Shown here: piece after piece, positions 27,609-35,176 of the stretch | Layout of the letters: every line of letters starts with the position of its first letter | How positions within the stretch are numbered: the stretch's first letter is position 1 | Assembly: GCF_040549485.1 (NCBI RefSeq) | Contig: NZ_JBEPTK010000003.1 | Location: 372,001-436,000 of the forward strand | Direction of reading: 5' to 3' | From: Constrictibacter sp. MBR-5 | GTDB taxonomy: Bacteria; Pseudomonadota; Alphaproteobacteria; JAJUGE01 | Length of the DNA stretch: 64,000 nt | Made by a program: the position numbers and the translations under genes | The notes under the pieces: model-generated | Database searches by the model: none | What the model saw: the letters and a program-made list of their open reading frames with translations, nothing else | What the model was told of the DNA's origin: nothing

Positions 27609-28535
27609 TCAGTCCAGGTGCTTCAGATACTGTGCCACGAAATCGCAGCCGACCTCGGCGGAATAGGCGTCGATCAGGCGCTTCGTCACCGGCCCCGGAA
27701 CGCCGCCGTCGCCGACGGCTTGGCCGTTGAAATGGCTGACCGGCAGGATGCAGAGGCTGGTCGAGGTCAGGAACATCTCGTCCGCGGTGGCGGCGTCGAA
27801 CATGTCGATGTCGCGCTCGACGCAGCCGATGCCCAGCTTCGCCGCCATGTCCATGGTCATCTGGCGGCTGACGCCGGGCAGCACGAACTTCGCCCGCGGC
27901 GTCTGCAGGGCACCGTCGCGCACGATGAAGACGTTGCTGCCCATCCCCTCGGCGAGGTTGCCGTTCTCGTCCAGCAGCAGCGCCCAGGCCTCGGGGTCGG
28001 CCGCCTTCACCGGCTGCTCGGCGACGATCATGTTCAGGTAGTTGTGCGTCTTGGCGCGCGGGCTGAGCATGTCGGGGGCGGTGCGCCGCATCGGCGGCAC
28101 CATCACCTTCGCGCCGTCGCGATACAGGTGCGCGCGCTTCCTGAACGGCAGCGGGATCATCTCGATCACGACGTTCGGACCCGTATGCTCCCAGCCCTCG
28201 TCGCCGACGGCGTCGACGCCGCGGCTGACGCGCTGGCCGACCCACCAGTCGCCGTCCGGGCCGCGCAGGTGGTTGTTGCGCTCGACGATCTCCTCCGACA
28301 GCGCCACCATCTCGGACGCCGGCATGCCCGGATCGATGCGCAGATAGCGCAGCGAGCGGTAGAAGCGGTCGATATGCTCCTTGATCCGGAAGATGCGGCC
28401 GTCGAAGGTCCGCGTCATGTCGAAGGCGCCGTCGCCGTATTTCCAGCTGCGGTCGCGGAAGGGGATCATCACCTCCCGCTCCGGCACGAAACTGCCGTTG
28501 AACCAGGCGACGCGTTCATTCGCTAACTGTGGCAT
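27609..28535 (-). CDS. Class IV aminotransferase (branched-chain / D-amino acid type)
   Basis: A 308-residue fold-type IV PLP enzyme. WKYGDGAFDMTRTFDGRIF near residue 30, the PLP lysine in SPRAKTHNYLNMIVAEQ (about 162), EGMGSNVFIV and TSTSLCILPVSHFNG are the characteristic segments. It would transfer the amino group of branched-chain or related amino acids; whether L or D cannot be decided. ATG 28535; the frame is open upstream without coding character. A FabI-like gene lies 110 bp upstream on the same strand. Confidence 0.85.
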   Translation of the reverse strand: MPQLANERVAWFNGSFVPEREVMIPFRDRSWKYGDGAFDMTRTFDGRIFRIKEHIDRFYRSLRYLRIDPGMPASEMVALSEEIVERNNHLRGPDGDWWVGQRVSRGVDAVGDEGWEHTGPNVVIEMIPLPFRKRAHLYRDGAKVMVPPMRRTAPDMLSPRAKTHNYLNMIVAEQPVKAADPEAWALLLDENGNLAEGMGSNVFIVRDGALQTPRAKFVLPGVSRQMTMDMAAKLGIGCVERDIDMFDAATADEMFLTSTSLCILPVSHFNGQAVGDGGVPGPVTKRLIDAYSAEVGCDFVAQYLKHLD

Positions 28536-28644
28536 CCGCTTTCTCCTCCGGGCGACCGACCGACAGCGCAGTAGACCCCCGCACCCCGCCGGCTGCCAAG
28601 AGCGCTGCAAGACGGGCGCCAGTACCACGGAGGGTTCGGGCGGT

Positions 28645-29418
28645 TCAGGCGACGATGTTGTAGCCGCCGTCGACGAAGGCGATCGACCCGGTCAGCGCCT
28701 TCGCGGCATCCGACACCAGGAAGGCGGCGGTCGCGCCGACATCCTCGATCGTCACCAGATGGCCTTGCGGTGCCTGGGCCGCCGCCTGCTCCAGCAGTTC
28801 GTCGAACCGGTCGATGCCGGACGCCGCGCGCGTCTTCAGCGGCCCCGGCGAGACCGCGTGCACCCGGATGCCCTTCGGCCCCAGTTCCGCCGCCATGTAG
28901 CGCACGCTGCTCTCCAGCGCCGCCTTCACCGGTCCCATCAGATTGTAGTTCGCCACCACCTTTTCCGATCCGTAGAAGGTGACGGTCAGCAGGCAGCCGC
29001 CGTCCGCCATCAGCGGCTCGGCCAGCTTGGCCATCCGGAGGAAGGAGTGGCAGGAGACGTCCATGGCCAGGAGGAAGCCGTCGCGCGAACAGTCGACCAC
29101 GCGCGCATGCAGGTCCTCGCGCGGCGCGAAGGCGATGGAATGCAGCAGGAAGTCCAGGCGTCCCCACTCCCGCTCGATCCGCGCGAAGACCGCCTCCAGC
29201 TGCCCCGGTTCGCGCACGTCGCATGGCACGACGATGCCGCTGCCCAGCGACTCGGCCAGCGGCCGCACGTGCGGCTGCGCCCTGTCGTTCAGATAGGTGA
29301 CCGCCAGGTCCGCGCCGCAGGCACGGAACGCCGACGCGCAGCCATAGGCGATGCTGCTGTCGTTGGCGATGCCGACGACCAGCCCCTTCTTTCCGGTAAG
29401 ATCCACGAGCGGCTGCAT
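28645..29418 (-). CDS. FabI-like enoyl-ACP reductase / short-chain dehydrogenase
   Basis: A 257-residue SDR protein of the FabI branch: divergent cofactor motif VGIANDSSIAYG, LHSIAFAPRED and the active-site pattern Tyr149-x8-Tyr158-x6-Lys165 (YG...ANYNLMGPVK), one residue tighter than in E. coli FabI. C-terminal AFLVSDAAKALTGSIAFVDG closes the fold. It probably reduces enoyl-thioesters with NAD(P)H, as the main FabI or a specialised paralogue; a second copy elsewhere cannot be excluded. ATG 29418 is preferred to an ATG-like start 16 codons earlier. Confidence 0.75.
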   Translation of the reverse strand: MQPLVDLTGKKGLVVGIANDSSIAYGCASAFRACGADLAVTYLNDRAQPHVRPLAESLGSGIVVPCDVREPGQLEAVFARIEREWGRLDFLLHSIAFAPREDLHARVVDCSRDGFLLAMDVSCHSFLRMAKLAEPLMADGGCLLTVTFYGSEKVVANYNLMGPVKAALESSVRYMAAELGPKGIRVHAVSPGPLKTRAASGIDRFDELLEQAAAQAPQGHLVTIEDVGATAAFLVSDAAKALTGSIAFVDGGYNIVA

Positions 29419-29634
29419 GGCGTTCTCCCTGCGCCTGCCGGCCTGCAGGCTGTGCGATAGTGACACGGTCCGGCGAACCCCGGTTCACGGCGTTTGCGCT
29501 CGCGGCCGTCGGCTGACCGCGGGACCTTACCGTCGGGAGAGTGATCGCCACGCCCCTATCAGCAGTTCTTCGCCGCGCTGGAGCAGGCGATGTTCCTGAC
29601 GGCGAACGAGGCCGACCGACGCGCCGGGGCGCGC

Positions 29635-30270
29635 TCAGGCTGGCGGGCGCCGCGCGGCGTCGACCAGCGCGCCGATGACCCAGCGCCGGACTGCGGCGGC
29701 GGCGGCATCGTCGAGCTGCAGGACGTCTTCGAAGACGATCCGCGCCTCGATCCCGACCAGAAGGGCGAGCGCGTCCCGGAGCAGCGGCAGCTGTGCGGGA
29801 TCGAATGTCCCCGCCGCCGGCAGCAGTGCCGCTTCGATCAGCGGCGTCCGGCGGTTCTGGCGGGCGGGGACGTCGGCGTCGTCCGACAGACCGCGTTGCA
29901 GCGACAGGGCCAGCATCAGGCGCAGCTGCGGCTCGTGGTCGCGCACCATGGCGTGCAGGACGTCGTCCAGACGTTCGAGGCGGGCGACGGGGTCGGTTGC
30001 GTCGGCATCCGCGAACAGCGCCTCGGCGTCCGGCACGGCGATGTCGAGCGCCGCCTCCAGCAGCAGGGCGTCGAGGTTCGGGAAATAGCGATAGGCCGTC
30101 GCGCGGGAGACGAGCGCCTGCTCGGCCACCTGCTCCAGGCTCGGCCGGTCGCCGTCGCGCAGCAGGCGGGCCGCCGCCCGCAGCAGATCCTTCCGCGTCC
30201 TGCGCTTCTGGTTGCGCCTCCCGGCGCCGCCGATCCCTGCGCTGCCGTCCTCGCCGTTTCCGTCGGCCAT
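29635..30270 (-). CDS. TetR-family transcriptional regulator
   Basis: A 211-residue regulator with the helix-turn-helix PSLEQVAEQALVSRATAYRY (about 42-61) after an arginine-rich leader. The ligand-binding part (residues 75-205) is helical and not diagnostic. It follows the SnoaL-like gene by 1 bp and is co-transcribed with it from a promoter whose 17-bp spacer is almost entirely a palindrome (30737-30752), so it probably represses its own operon. The inducer is unknown. Confidence 0.85.
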   Translation of the reverse strand: MADGNGEDGSAGIGGAGRRNQKRRTRKDLLRAAARLLRDGDRPSLEQVAEQALVSRATAYRYFPNLDALLLEAALDIAVPDAEALFADADATDPVARLERLDDVLHAMVRDHEPQLRLMLALSLQRGLSDDADVPARQNRRTPLIEAALLPAAGTFDPAQLPLLRDALALLVGIEARIVFEDVLQLDDAAAAAVRRWVIGALVDAARRPPA

Positions 30271-30271
30271 G

Positions 30272-30694
30272 TCAGTCCTGCGGCAGTTGGCGAAAGACGG
30301 CGCCCATGTCGATCCAGACGTTCTCGCGCCGGATGTCGCCGCCGTCGGCGAACTCGACGACGTGGAGCAGGCGGAATTCCAGCGGCCGGCCGCGTCCCTG
30401 AAGGCCGAACGGCTTGCCGACGGCCCGGCCGCGCCAGATGGATTCGTCGACGAGGAAATCGTCGCCGTAAAGCCGCTTCACACACTCCACCCGGCCGTCG
30501 GCCAGGTCGGCGAACAGCGTCTCGTAGAAGGCGCGCGCGCCCTCGCGTCCCTGGGTCGGGCCCGTCGGCCAGCCGACGATGTCGTGCTCGGCGTCGTCCG
30601 TCAGCGTCGCCAGGACGCCCTCGACGTCGTCGCGCGCCTCGAAGCCGAAATGCGCGTCGATCTTCCGGTCCATATCCTCACGTGTCAGGGCCAT
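30272..30694 (-). CDS. SnoaL-like / NTF2-fold protein
   Basis: A 140-residue protein: MALTREDMDRKIDAHFGFEA, then TDDAEHDIVGWPTGPTQGRE and the FYETLFADLADGRVECV helix-strand, with EFRLLHVVEFADGGDI near the end. This is the SnoaL-like polyketide-cyclase fold; enzymatic role unknown. ATG 30694 has GGAGGG 6 bp upstream and lies about 30 nt after the predicted transcription start. It is the first gene of a two-gene operon with the TetR regulator. Confidence 0.75.
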   Translation of the reverse strand: MALTREDMDRKIDAHFGFEARDDVEGVLATLTDDAEHDIVGWPTGPTQGREGARAFYETLFADLADGRVECVKRLYGDDFLVDESIWRGRAVGKPFGLQGRGRPLEFRLLHVVEFADGGDIRRENVWIDMGAVFRQLPQD

Positions 30695-30729
30695 CGCCAC
30701 CCTCCAGGCAATCGTCAAAAGACGCGTCG

Positions 30730-30758
30730 ATTATAATGAGACGTTCGTCTCACGACAA
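30730..30758 (-). promoter_or_regulatory. Sigma-70-type promoter with TetR-style operator in the spacer
   Basis: On the minus strand, -35 TTGTCG (30753-30758), a 17-bp spacer and -10 TATAAT (30730-30735). The spacer contains the perfect palindrome TGAGACG-AA-CGTCTCA (30737-30752). Binding there would block RNA polymerase. It drives the SnoaL-tetR operon. Confidence 0.75.
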
Positions 30759-30834
30759 TAAGGAGTGTTCAGGCCGGTGTTGACCCTGCGGCGGGCGCGG
30801 GCGAGCATGGCCGCATCATCGCGGCGGGCGGAAC

Positions 30835-31194
30835 ATGGCCGGAGCGGACGCGGGCACGGACGGCAACCTCTTCGCGCACCTTGCCGGAGCGGCCGGGGAC
30901 GAGCGTATCGACGCGTTGCTCGACCGGCCGGGACTGCGGATCGAGCGGATCGTGTCCACCGGGCAGGCCAGTCCGCCGGGCTTCTGGTACGACCAGGAGG
31001 AGGCGGAATGGGTGCTGCTGGTCGCGGGCGCCGCTGGGCTGCAGTTCGAGGACGAGGAAGACGTGCGCACCCTGCGGCCCGGCGACCATCTGCTGATCCC
31101 GGCGCATCGGCGCCACCGCGTCGCCTGGACCGCCTCCGACGCGCCGACCGTCTGGCTCGCCGTGCACTTCCGGGACGAAGCGTCTAGGGCTTGA
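30835..31194 (+). CDS. Small cupin-domain protein
   Basis: A 119-residue single-domain cupin. Motif 1 region is FWYDQEEAEWVLLVAGAAGL, and motif 2 is RTLRPGDHLLIPAHRRHRVA, with His pairs suited to a metal. The first cupin motif lacks a clear H-x-H (it reads DQEEAEW), a pattern seen in cupins named as phosphoribosylaminoimidazole carboxylase-like or acetylneuraminate-like small proteins. Function unknown. It overlaps the 3' end of the convergent DUF3833 gene by 11 bp. Confidence 0.75.
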   Translation: MAGADAGTDGNLFAHLAGAAGDERIDALLDRPGLRIERIVSTGQASPPGFWYDQEEAEWVLLVAGAAGLQFEDEEDVRTLRPGDHLLIPAHRRHRVAWTASDAPTVWLAVHFRDEASRA

Positions 31195-31711
31195 CGAACG
31201 TCACGTAGACCTCGCCGAGCGAGACGCCGAACTTGGTGACCTCGGCGCGGTTGATCAGCGCCCCGCCAGGCTGCAGCAGGAACCAGTCGTCGAAGGTGAC
31301 CCGCCAGGTCCCGTCGCCGACGGGCAGGTCGAACTCGTAGGTCCAGTTGACGGCGTTGCCGCGGGCCGCGCCCGTCGCCTTGCCGACGACCCCGTTCGCG
31401 GTGCCCTCGTAGGTCCGCTCGCCGGTGCTGACGATGGTCCAGATCCGGCGCTCGGTCTCGCCGTCGTCGTAGACGAAGTCTTCGACCAGGGTCAGCGTGT
31501 CGCCCTCGACCGTGCCGTTCAGGTCGACGGTGAACTGGCGCTGCACCTTGCCGAAGCGGTCGAAGAAGGCGCCCCACGCCTTGGTCTCGCCGGCGAAATA
31601 CTGCTCCAGGCGCAGTTCCGGCGTGCGGCCGGCGAAGTCGTCGAGCTTCATGCCGCCGCAGCCGGCGAGCAGCGCCGCCGCGCCGAGGAGGGCCCCGGCG
31701 AGCCGGACCAT
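31184..31711 (-). CDS. DUF3833 lipoprotein
   Basis: A 175-residue protein with a lipoprotein signal: ALLGAAALLAGCGG, lipobox LAGC, lipidated Cys18. The mature part (LRLEQYFAGETKAWGAFFDR ... NWTYEFDLPVGDGTWRVTFD) is DUF3833, a lipocalin-like beta family found in operons with cyclopropane-fatty-acid-synthase-like, DUF1365 and FAD-oxidoreductase genes under ECF sigma control. It is the last gene of that operon here, 13 bp after the MFS gene. A role in handling modified lipids in the envelope is plausible. Confidence 0.82.
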   Translation of the reverse strand: MVRLAGALLGAAALLAGCGGMKLDDFAGRTPELRLEQYFAGETKAWGAFFDRFGKVQRQFTVDLNGTVEGDTLTLVEDFVYDDGETERRIWTIVSTGERTYEGTANGVVGKATGAARGNAVNWTYEFDLPVGDGTWRVTFDDWFLLQPGGALINRAEVTKFGVSLGEVYVTFVKP

Positions 31712-31724
31712 GCGGGCGCGTCGG

Positions 31725-33122
31725 CTATGCGGCGGCCCCGCGGCGCGCCTCGGGGCGGTCGAGGATGCGGCGGATGCGGGATTGGCGTGCGGCATCGATC
31801 GGGTATCCCCATGCGACGAAGGCCGCCGCCAGCTTGAAGCCGATCGGCAGCAGGGCGTAGAGCGCGGACAGGACGAAGAGGGCGCCGGACGGCGTCTCGC
31901 CGGTCCCGGCCCCGGACCCGGCGCCTTCGAAGCCGGCGAGCGCCAGCAGCGGGAAGGCGATGCCGACCGCACCGGCCAGCGCCAGCTTGGTGGCCATGCC
32001 CCAGACCGCGAACAGCAGCCCGGCGCGGGCGCGACGGCTGCGCACGGCGTCGAGGTCGGTGACGTCCGCCTGCATCGACCCGGGCAGCGCCAGGTCGGCG
32101 CCCAGGCAGATGCCCGTCCCGATGCACACCAGCAGGAACCAGCCGGTGTCGCCGGCACCGAGCCACGGCACCGGCGCGAAGAGCAGGCAGGCGGCCAGCA
32201 TCGAGGCGATCCAGGCGCGGTGCTTGCCGATCCGCGACGACAGCGCCAGCCAAGCCGGGATCGCCGCGACGCCGCAGACGACGTAGACGAGCAGCAGCGG
32301 ACCGGACCAGCCCGGCGCCTGCAGGACATGCTCGACATAGAGCAGGAAGAGCGTCGCCGGCAGGCCGTTGGCGATGCCGTTCAGCAGATAGGCCGCCAGC
32401 AGGCGGACGAACGGCCGGTTGCCGAACAGCGCCCTGGCGCCGCGGCGCCACCCGACCGCGAGCAGCGCCACCGGCGACGGCGTTTGACCCGCTTCCGGAA
32501 TGCGCCACGCCGCGAAGACGACGGTCGCCGGCAGCGCCACCAGCAGCGCCCAGCCGAGCACCTCCAGCGCGCCCAGCCCGTCGCCGGTCACCACGGCGAT
32601 CGACGCCGCTGTCACCGTGCCGAGCAGCAGGCAGGCCTCGCGCCAGCCGGCGATCCGGCTGCGCTCGTCGTAGTCGGCGGAGATCTCGGCACCCCAGGCA
32701 TACCAGGGCAGCAGGACCAGGGCGGCGCAGAGATAGACGGCCAGCGTCCAGCCGAGGAGATAGCCGGCGCCGGCATCCGCGGGCGGCAGGAACAGGAAGA
32801 AGATCGCGACCAGCAGCGGCGGCGTTCCGACCAGCATGGGCAGCCGGCGCCGCCGGTTCGCCGGAAGCCGGTCGGACAGCCATCCGACCAGCGGATCCTG
32901 CACCAGGTCGACGATGCGTGCGGCGAAGAGGACCAGCCCGACGGTGGCGAAGCCGAGGCCGAGTTCGTCGGCATACGCCTTCGGCAGGTAGATGTAGAGC
33001 GGCAGCAGCAGCGCCGCGAGCGGCAGGCCGGGTATGCCGTACGCCGCCAGCAGCCCGGCGGGCAGCCGCTCGACCGGTCGCTCGCCGGGCCTGCCGGTCG
33101 CGGCCATCCTCTGCGCCACCAT
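31725..33122 (-). CDS. MFS_2 (GPH-like) transporter in the RpoE-linked operon
   Basis: A 465-residue protein with about twelve transmembrane helices. IVDLVQDPLVGWLSDRLPAN near residue 75 is the loop signature of the MFS_2 / glycoside-pentoside-hexuronide cation symporter group, whose members also move lipids. Flanked by the CFA-synthase-like gene (3 bp) and DUF3833, it is more likely to handle a lipid or lipid-derived product than a sugar; that is inference from context. Confidence 0.8.
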   Translation of the reverse strand: MVAQRMAATGRPGERPVERLPAGLLAAYGIPGLPLAALLLPLYIYLPKAYADELGLGFATVGLVLFAARIVDLVQDPLVGWLSDRLPANRRRRLPMLVGTPPLLVAIFFLFLPPADAGAGYLLGWTLAVYLCAALVLLPWYAWGAEISADYDERSRIAGWREACLLLGTVTAASIAVVTGDGLGALEVLGWALLVALPATVVFAAWRIPEAGQTPSPVALLAVGWRRGARALFGNRPFVRLLAAYLLNGIANGLPATLFLLYVEHVLQAPGWSGPLLLVYVVCGVAAIPAWLALSSRIGKHRAWIASMLAACLLFAPVPWLGAGDTGWFLLVCIGTGICLGADLALPGSMQADVTDLDAVRSRRARAGLLFAVWGMATKLALAGAVGIAFPLLALAGFEGAGSGAGTGETPSGALFVLSALYALLPIGFKLAAAFVAWGYPIDAARQSRIRRILDRPEARRGAAA

Positions 33123-33125
33123 GCC

Positions 33126-34370
33126 CTACGTGCGGACCAGCGGGATCTGCATCACGTCGATGTTGCCGATGGTGAAGCCCGCCTCGCAGTAGCAGAGGTA
33201 GTAGCGCCAGAGCCGTCTGAACCGTTCGTCGAAGCCCTGGCCGCGGATCTCCGGCCAGGCCGCCTCGAAGCGTTCGCGCCACAGGTTCAGCGTGCGCGCA
33301 TAGTCGCCGCCGAAGCGGCGCTCCGGCTGCGGCGTCAGTCCCGCTTCCGCGGCCGCCGCGCGGAACGCCGCCGGCGACGGCAGCATGCCGCCCGGAAAGA
33401 CGTAGCGCTGGATGAAGTCGGTGCCCCGCCGATAGGCCGGGAAGACGGCGTCGTCGATGGTGATCACCTGCACCGCCGCCCGGCCGCCGGGGACCAGGCA
33501 GCGCGCGACGGTCTCGAAGAAGGTGCGCCAGTAGCGTTCGCCCACCGCCTCGAACATTTCGATCGAGACGACGCCGTCATAGGCGCCCCGGACGTCGCGA
33601 TAGTCCTGGCGCCGGATCTCCACGCGATCGCTCAGGCCGGCCGCCCGAATGCGCTGCGAGGCGTGCGCATGCTGGGCGTCCGATATGGTCAGCGCCGTCA
33701 CCGTGCAGCCGATCTCCCGCGCCGCCCATTCGGCGAAGCCGCCCCAGCCGCATCCGATCTCCAGCACGCGGCTGCCGGCACGCAGGCCGGCGGCCTCCGC
33801 GGCGCGGCGGTATTTGTTCACCTGTGCCGCCCCGAGATCCTCGATCTCGCCTTCGAACAGCGCGGCCGAGTAGGTCAGGCTCGGGTCGAGCCAAGCGCCG
33901 TAGAAATCGTTGCCCAGGTCGTAGTGCGCCAGGATGTTGCGGCGCGAGCCGCGGCGCGAGTTCGGGCGCAGCAGGTGGCCGAGCCGGGCGATGAGGCGCG
34001 ACGGCAGGGAGCCGCCGAGGTCGCCCGCCAGCGCTTCCCAGTTCGCCGAGCCGAACGCGATGAAGCCGGTCAGGTCGGGCGTGTCGACCTCGCCGCGCAC
34101 ATAGGCTTCGGCGAAGCCCAGGTCGCCGCCGGTCACGATGCGGCGGAACGCCTGGCGGTCGCGGATGGTGAGCGACGTGGACGGACCCGGCTCGCGGCCG
34201 TGCAGGTGGAGCCGCCGCCCGTCGGGAAGCGTCAGGTCGAGCGCGCCGAGGCGCAGCCGCTGCGCCGCCGCGCGCAGGACCGCCGCCTCGGCGAAGCGGA
34301 GATGCAGGCCGGCGACGGCCCGGGTCCAGCGCCGCGGCGGTCCGCCCAGCGCATCGGCAGCGGCGTTCAA
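33126..34370 (-). CDS. Cyclopropane-fatty-acid-synthase-family methyltransferase
   Basis: A 414-residue SAM-dependent enzyme of the CFA synthase family: N-terminal lipid-binding domain, then NILAHYDLGNDFYGAWLDPS and SAALFEGEIEDLGAAQVNKY, SAM motif VLEIGCGWGGFAEWAA, VSIEMFEAVGERYW and the C-terminal YYLCYCEAGF. It transfers a methyl(ene) group to the double bond of phospholipid acyl chains. TTG at 34370 is proposed as start because it overlaps the DUF1365 stop (TTGA) and gives a normal family length; the open frame runs about 95 bp further into DUF1365. Part of the operon driven by the RpoE-type promoter at 36587-36614. Confidence 0.82.
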   Translation of the reverse strand: MNAAADALGGPPRRWTRAVAGLHLRFAEAAVLRAAAQRLRLGALDLTLPDGRRLHLHGREPGPSTSLTIRDRQAFRRIVTGGDLGFAEAYVRGEVDTPDLTGFIAFGSANWEALAGDLGGSLPSRLIARLGHLLRPNSRRGSRRNILAHYDLGNDFYGAWLDPSLTYSAALFEGEIEDLGAAQVNKYRRAAEAAGLRAGSRVLEIGCGWGGFAEWAAREIGCTVTALTISDAQHAHASQRIRAAGLSDRVEIRRQDYRDVRGAYDGVVSIEMFEAVGERYWRTFFETVARCLVPGGRAAVQVITIDDAVFPAYRRGTDFIQRYVFPGGMLPSPAAFRAAAAEAGLTPQPERRFGGDYARTLNLWRERFEAAWPEIRGQGFDERFRRLWRYYLCYCEAGFTIGNIDVMQIPLVRT

Positions 34371-35176
34371 ACCGGCATCTCCCGTCGTTCCGTGCCCGTT
34401 CCCGCGGACAGCCGGATCGCGCCGCCGCGCGGTGTGTGTGGGTGGATTTTCGCGCCCTTGAGCCACAGTCGCAGCGCCTCCCAGTGAATCGCCCCGATCA
34501 CCTTCTGCGTGAGGATCGGGTGGGAGAAGAATAGCCGCGCCAGGGCGCCGTCGCCGAGTGGGCGTGCGTGGGCGGAGAGAGTGGCGACCAGCTGCGGCCC
34601 CTCCGGCACGTCCTCCCGGATCATCATGTGCAGGCGCTCGTCAGGTCCCCGCAGGCGGAAGCGGTAGGTGGCCTCCATGCCGATGAACGGCGAGACGTAG
34701 AACGCCTTCTCCGCGCGGTGCGTGCTGCCGCCGTCGCCGATCGGAACGACGTAGCCGTGCCGCTCGCCCCGCGTGTTGGACACTTCGTAGAGGATGGCTC
34801 CCAGCCGTCCGTCGCGGTCGTGGCAGAACCATACCGTCAGCGGGTTGAAGACGTAGCCGAGCACGCGCGGGAAGCACAGCAGGCGGATCGGGCCGCCGTC
34901 GAGGTCGATCCCCGCCTCGGCCAGCCTCGCCTCGATCCACGGTCGCAGCGGCGTGCCGTCGCGCGGGCCGTGGTCGGCGTCGTGGAAGCTGAACAGGCCG
35001 GCGCGGTTGTACGCGAACAGGCGCAGCGACCGGTCGAGCGCCGGCAGTTCGTCCAGGTCGAGCAGCATCGTGAAGACGCGGTAGGCGAAGCGGTGGTGGA
35101 ACGGGCGCAGCCGCGCATGCGCCACGCGGCCCACGAAAATCCGGCTCGCGAAGCCCGCTGACGCCGCGGCGGTCAT
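34367..35176 (-). CDS. DUF1365 family protein
   Basis: A 269-residue protein: FVGRVAHARLRPFHHRFAYR at the start, FCHDRDGRLGAILYEVSNTRGE, HRAEKAFYVSPFIGM and HWEALRLWLKGAKIHPHTPR. This matches DUF1365, almost always found between an FAD oxidoreductase and a CFA-synthase-like gene. In Rhodobacter sphaeroides this group belongs to the singlet-oxygen regulon and has been tied to furan fatty acid formation. The biochemical step is not shown by sequence. Start and stop overlap both neighbours by four bases. Confidence 0.87.
   Translation of the reverse strand: MTAAASAGFASRIFVGRVAHARLRPFHHRFAYRVFTMLLDLDELPALDRSLRLFAYNRAGLFSFHDADHGPRDGTPLRPWIEARLAEAGIDLDGGPIRLLCFPRVLGYVFNPLTVWFCHDRDGRLGAILYEVSNTRGERHGYVVPIGDGGSTHRAEKAFYVSPFIGMEATYRFRLRGPDERLHMMIREDVPEGPQLVATLSAHARPLGDGALARLFFSHPILTQKVIGAIHWEALRLWLKGAKIHPHTPRGGAIRLSAGTGTERREMPV

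Noticed and set aside
29520-29634. A possible short coding fragment on the plus strand before the TetR gene (YQQFFAALEQAMF...)
   Set aside because: It has a peptide-like look but no start, no family match and runs antisense into the TetR gene; too little to call even a pseudogene.
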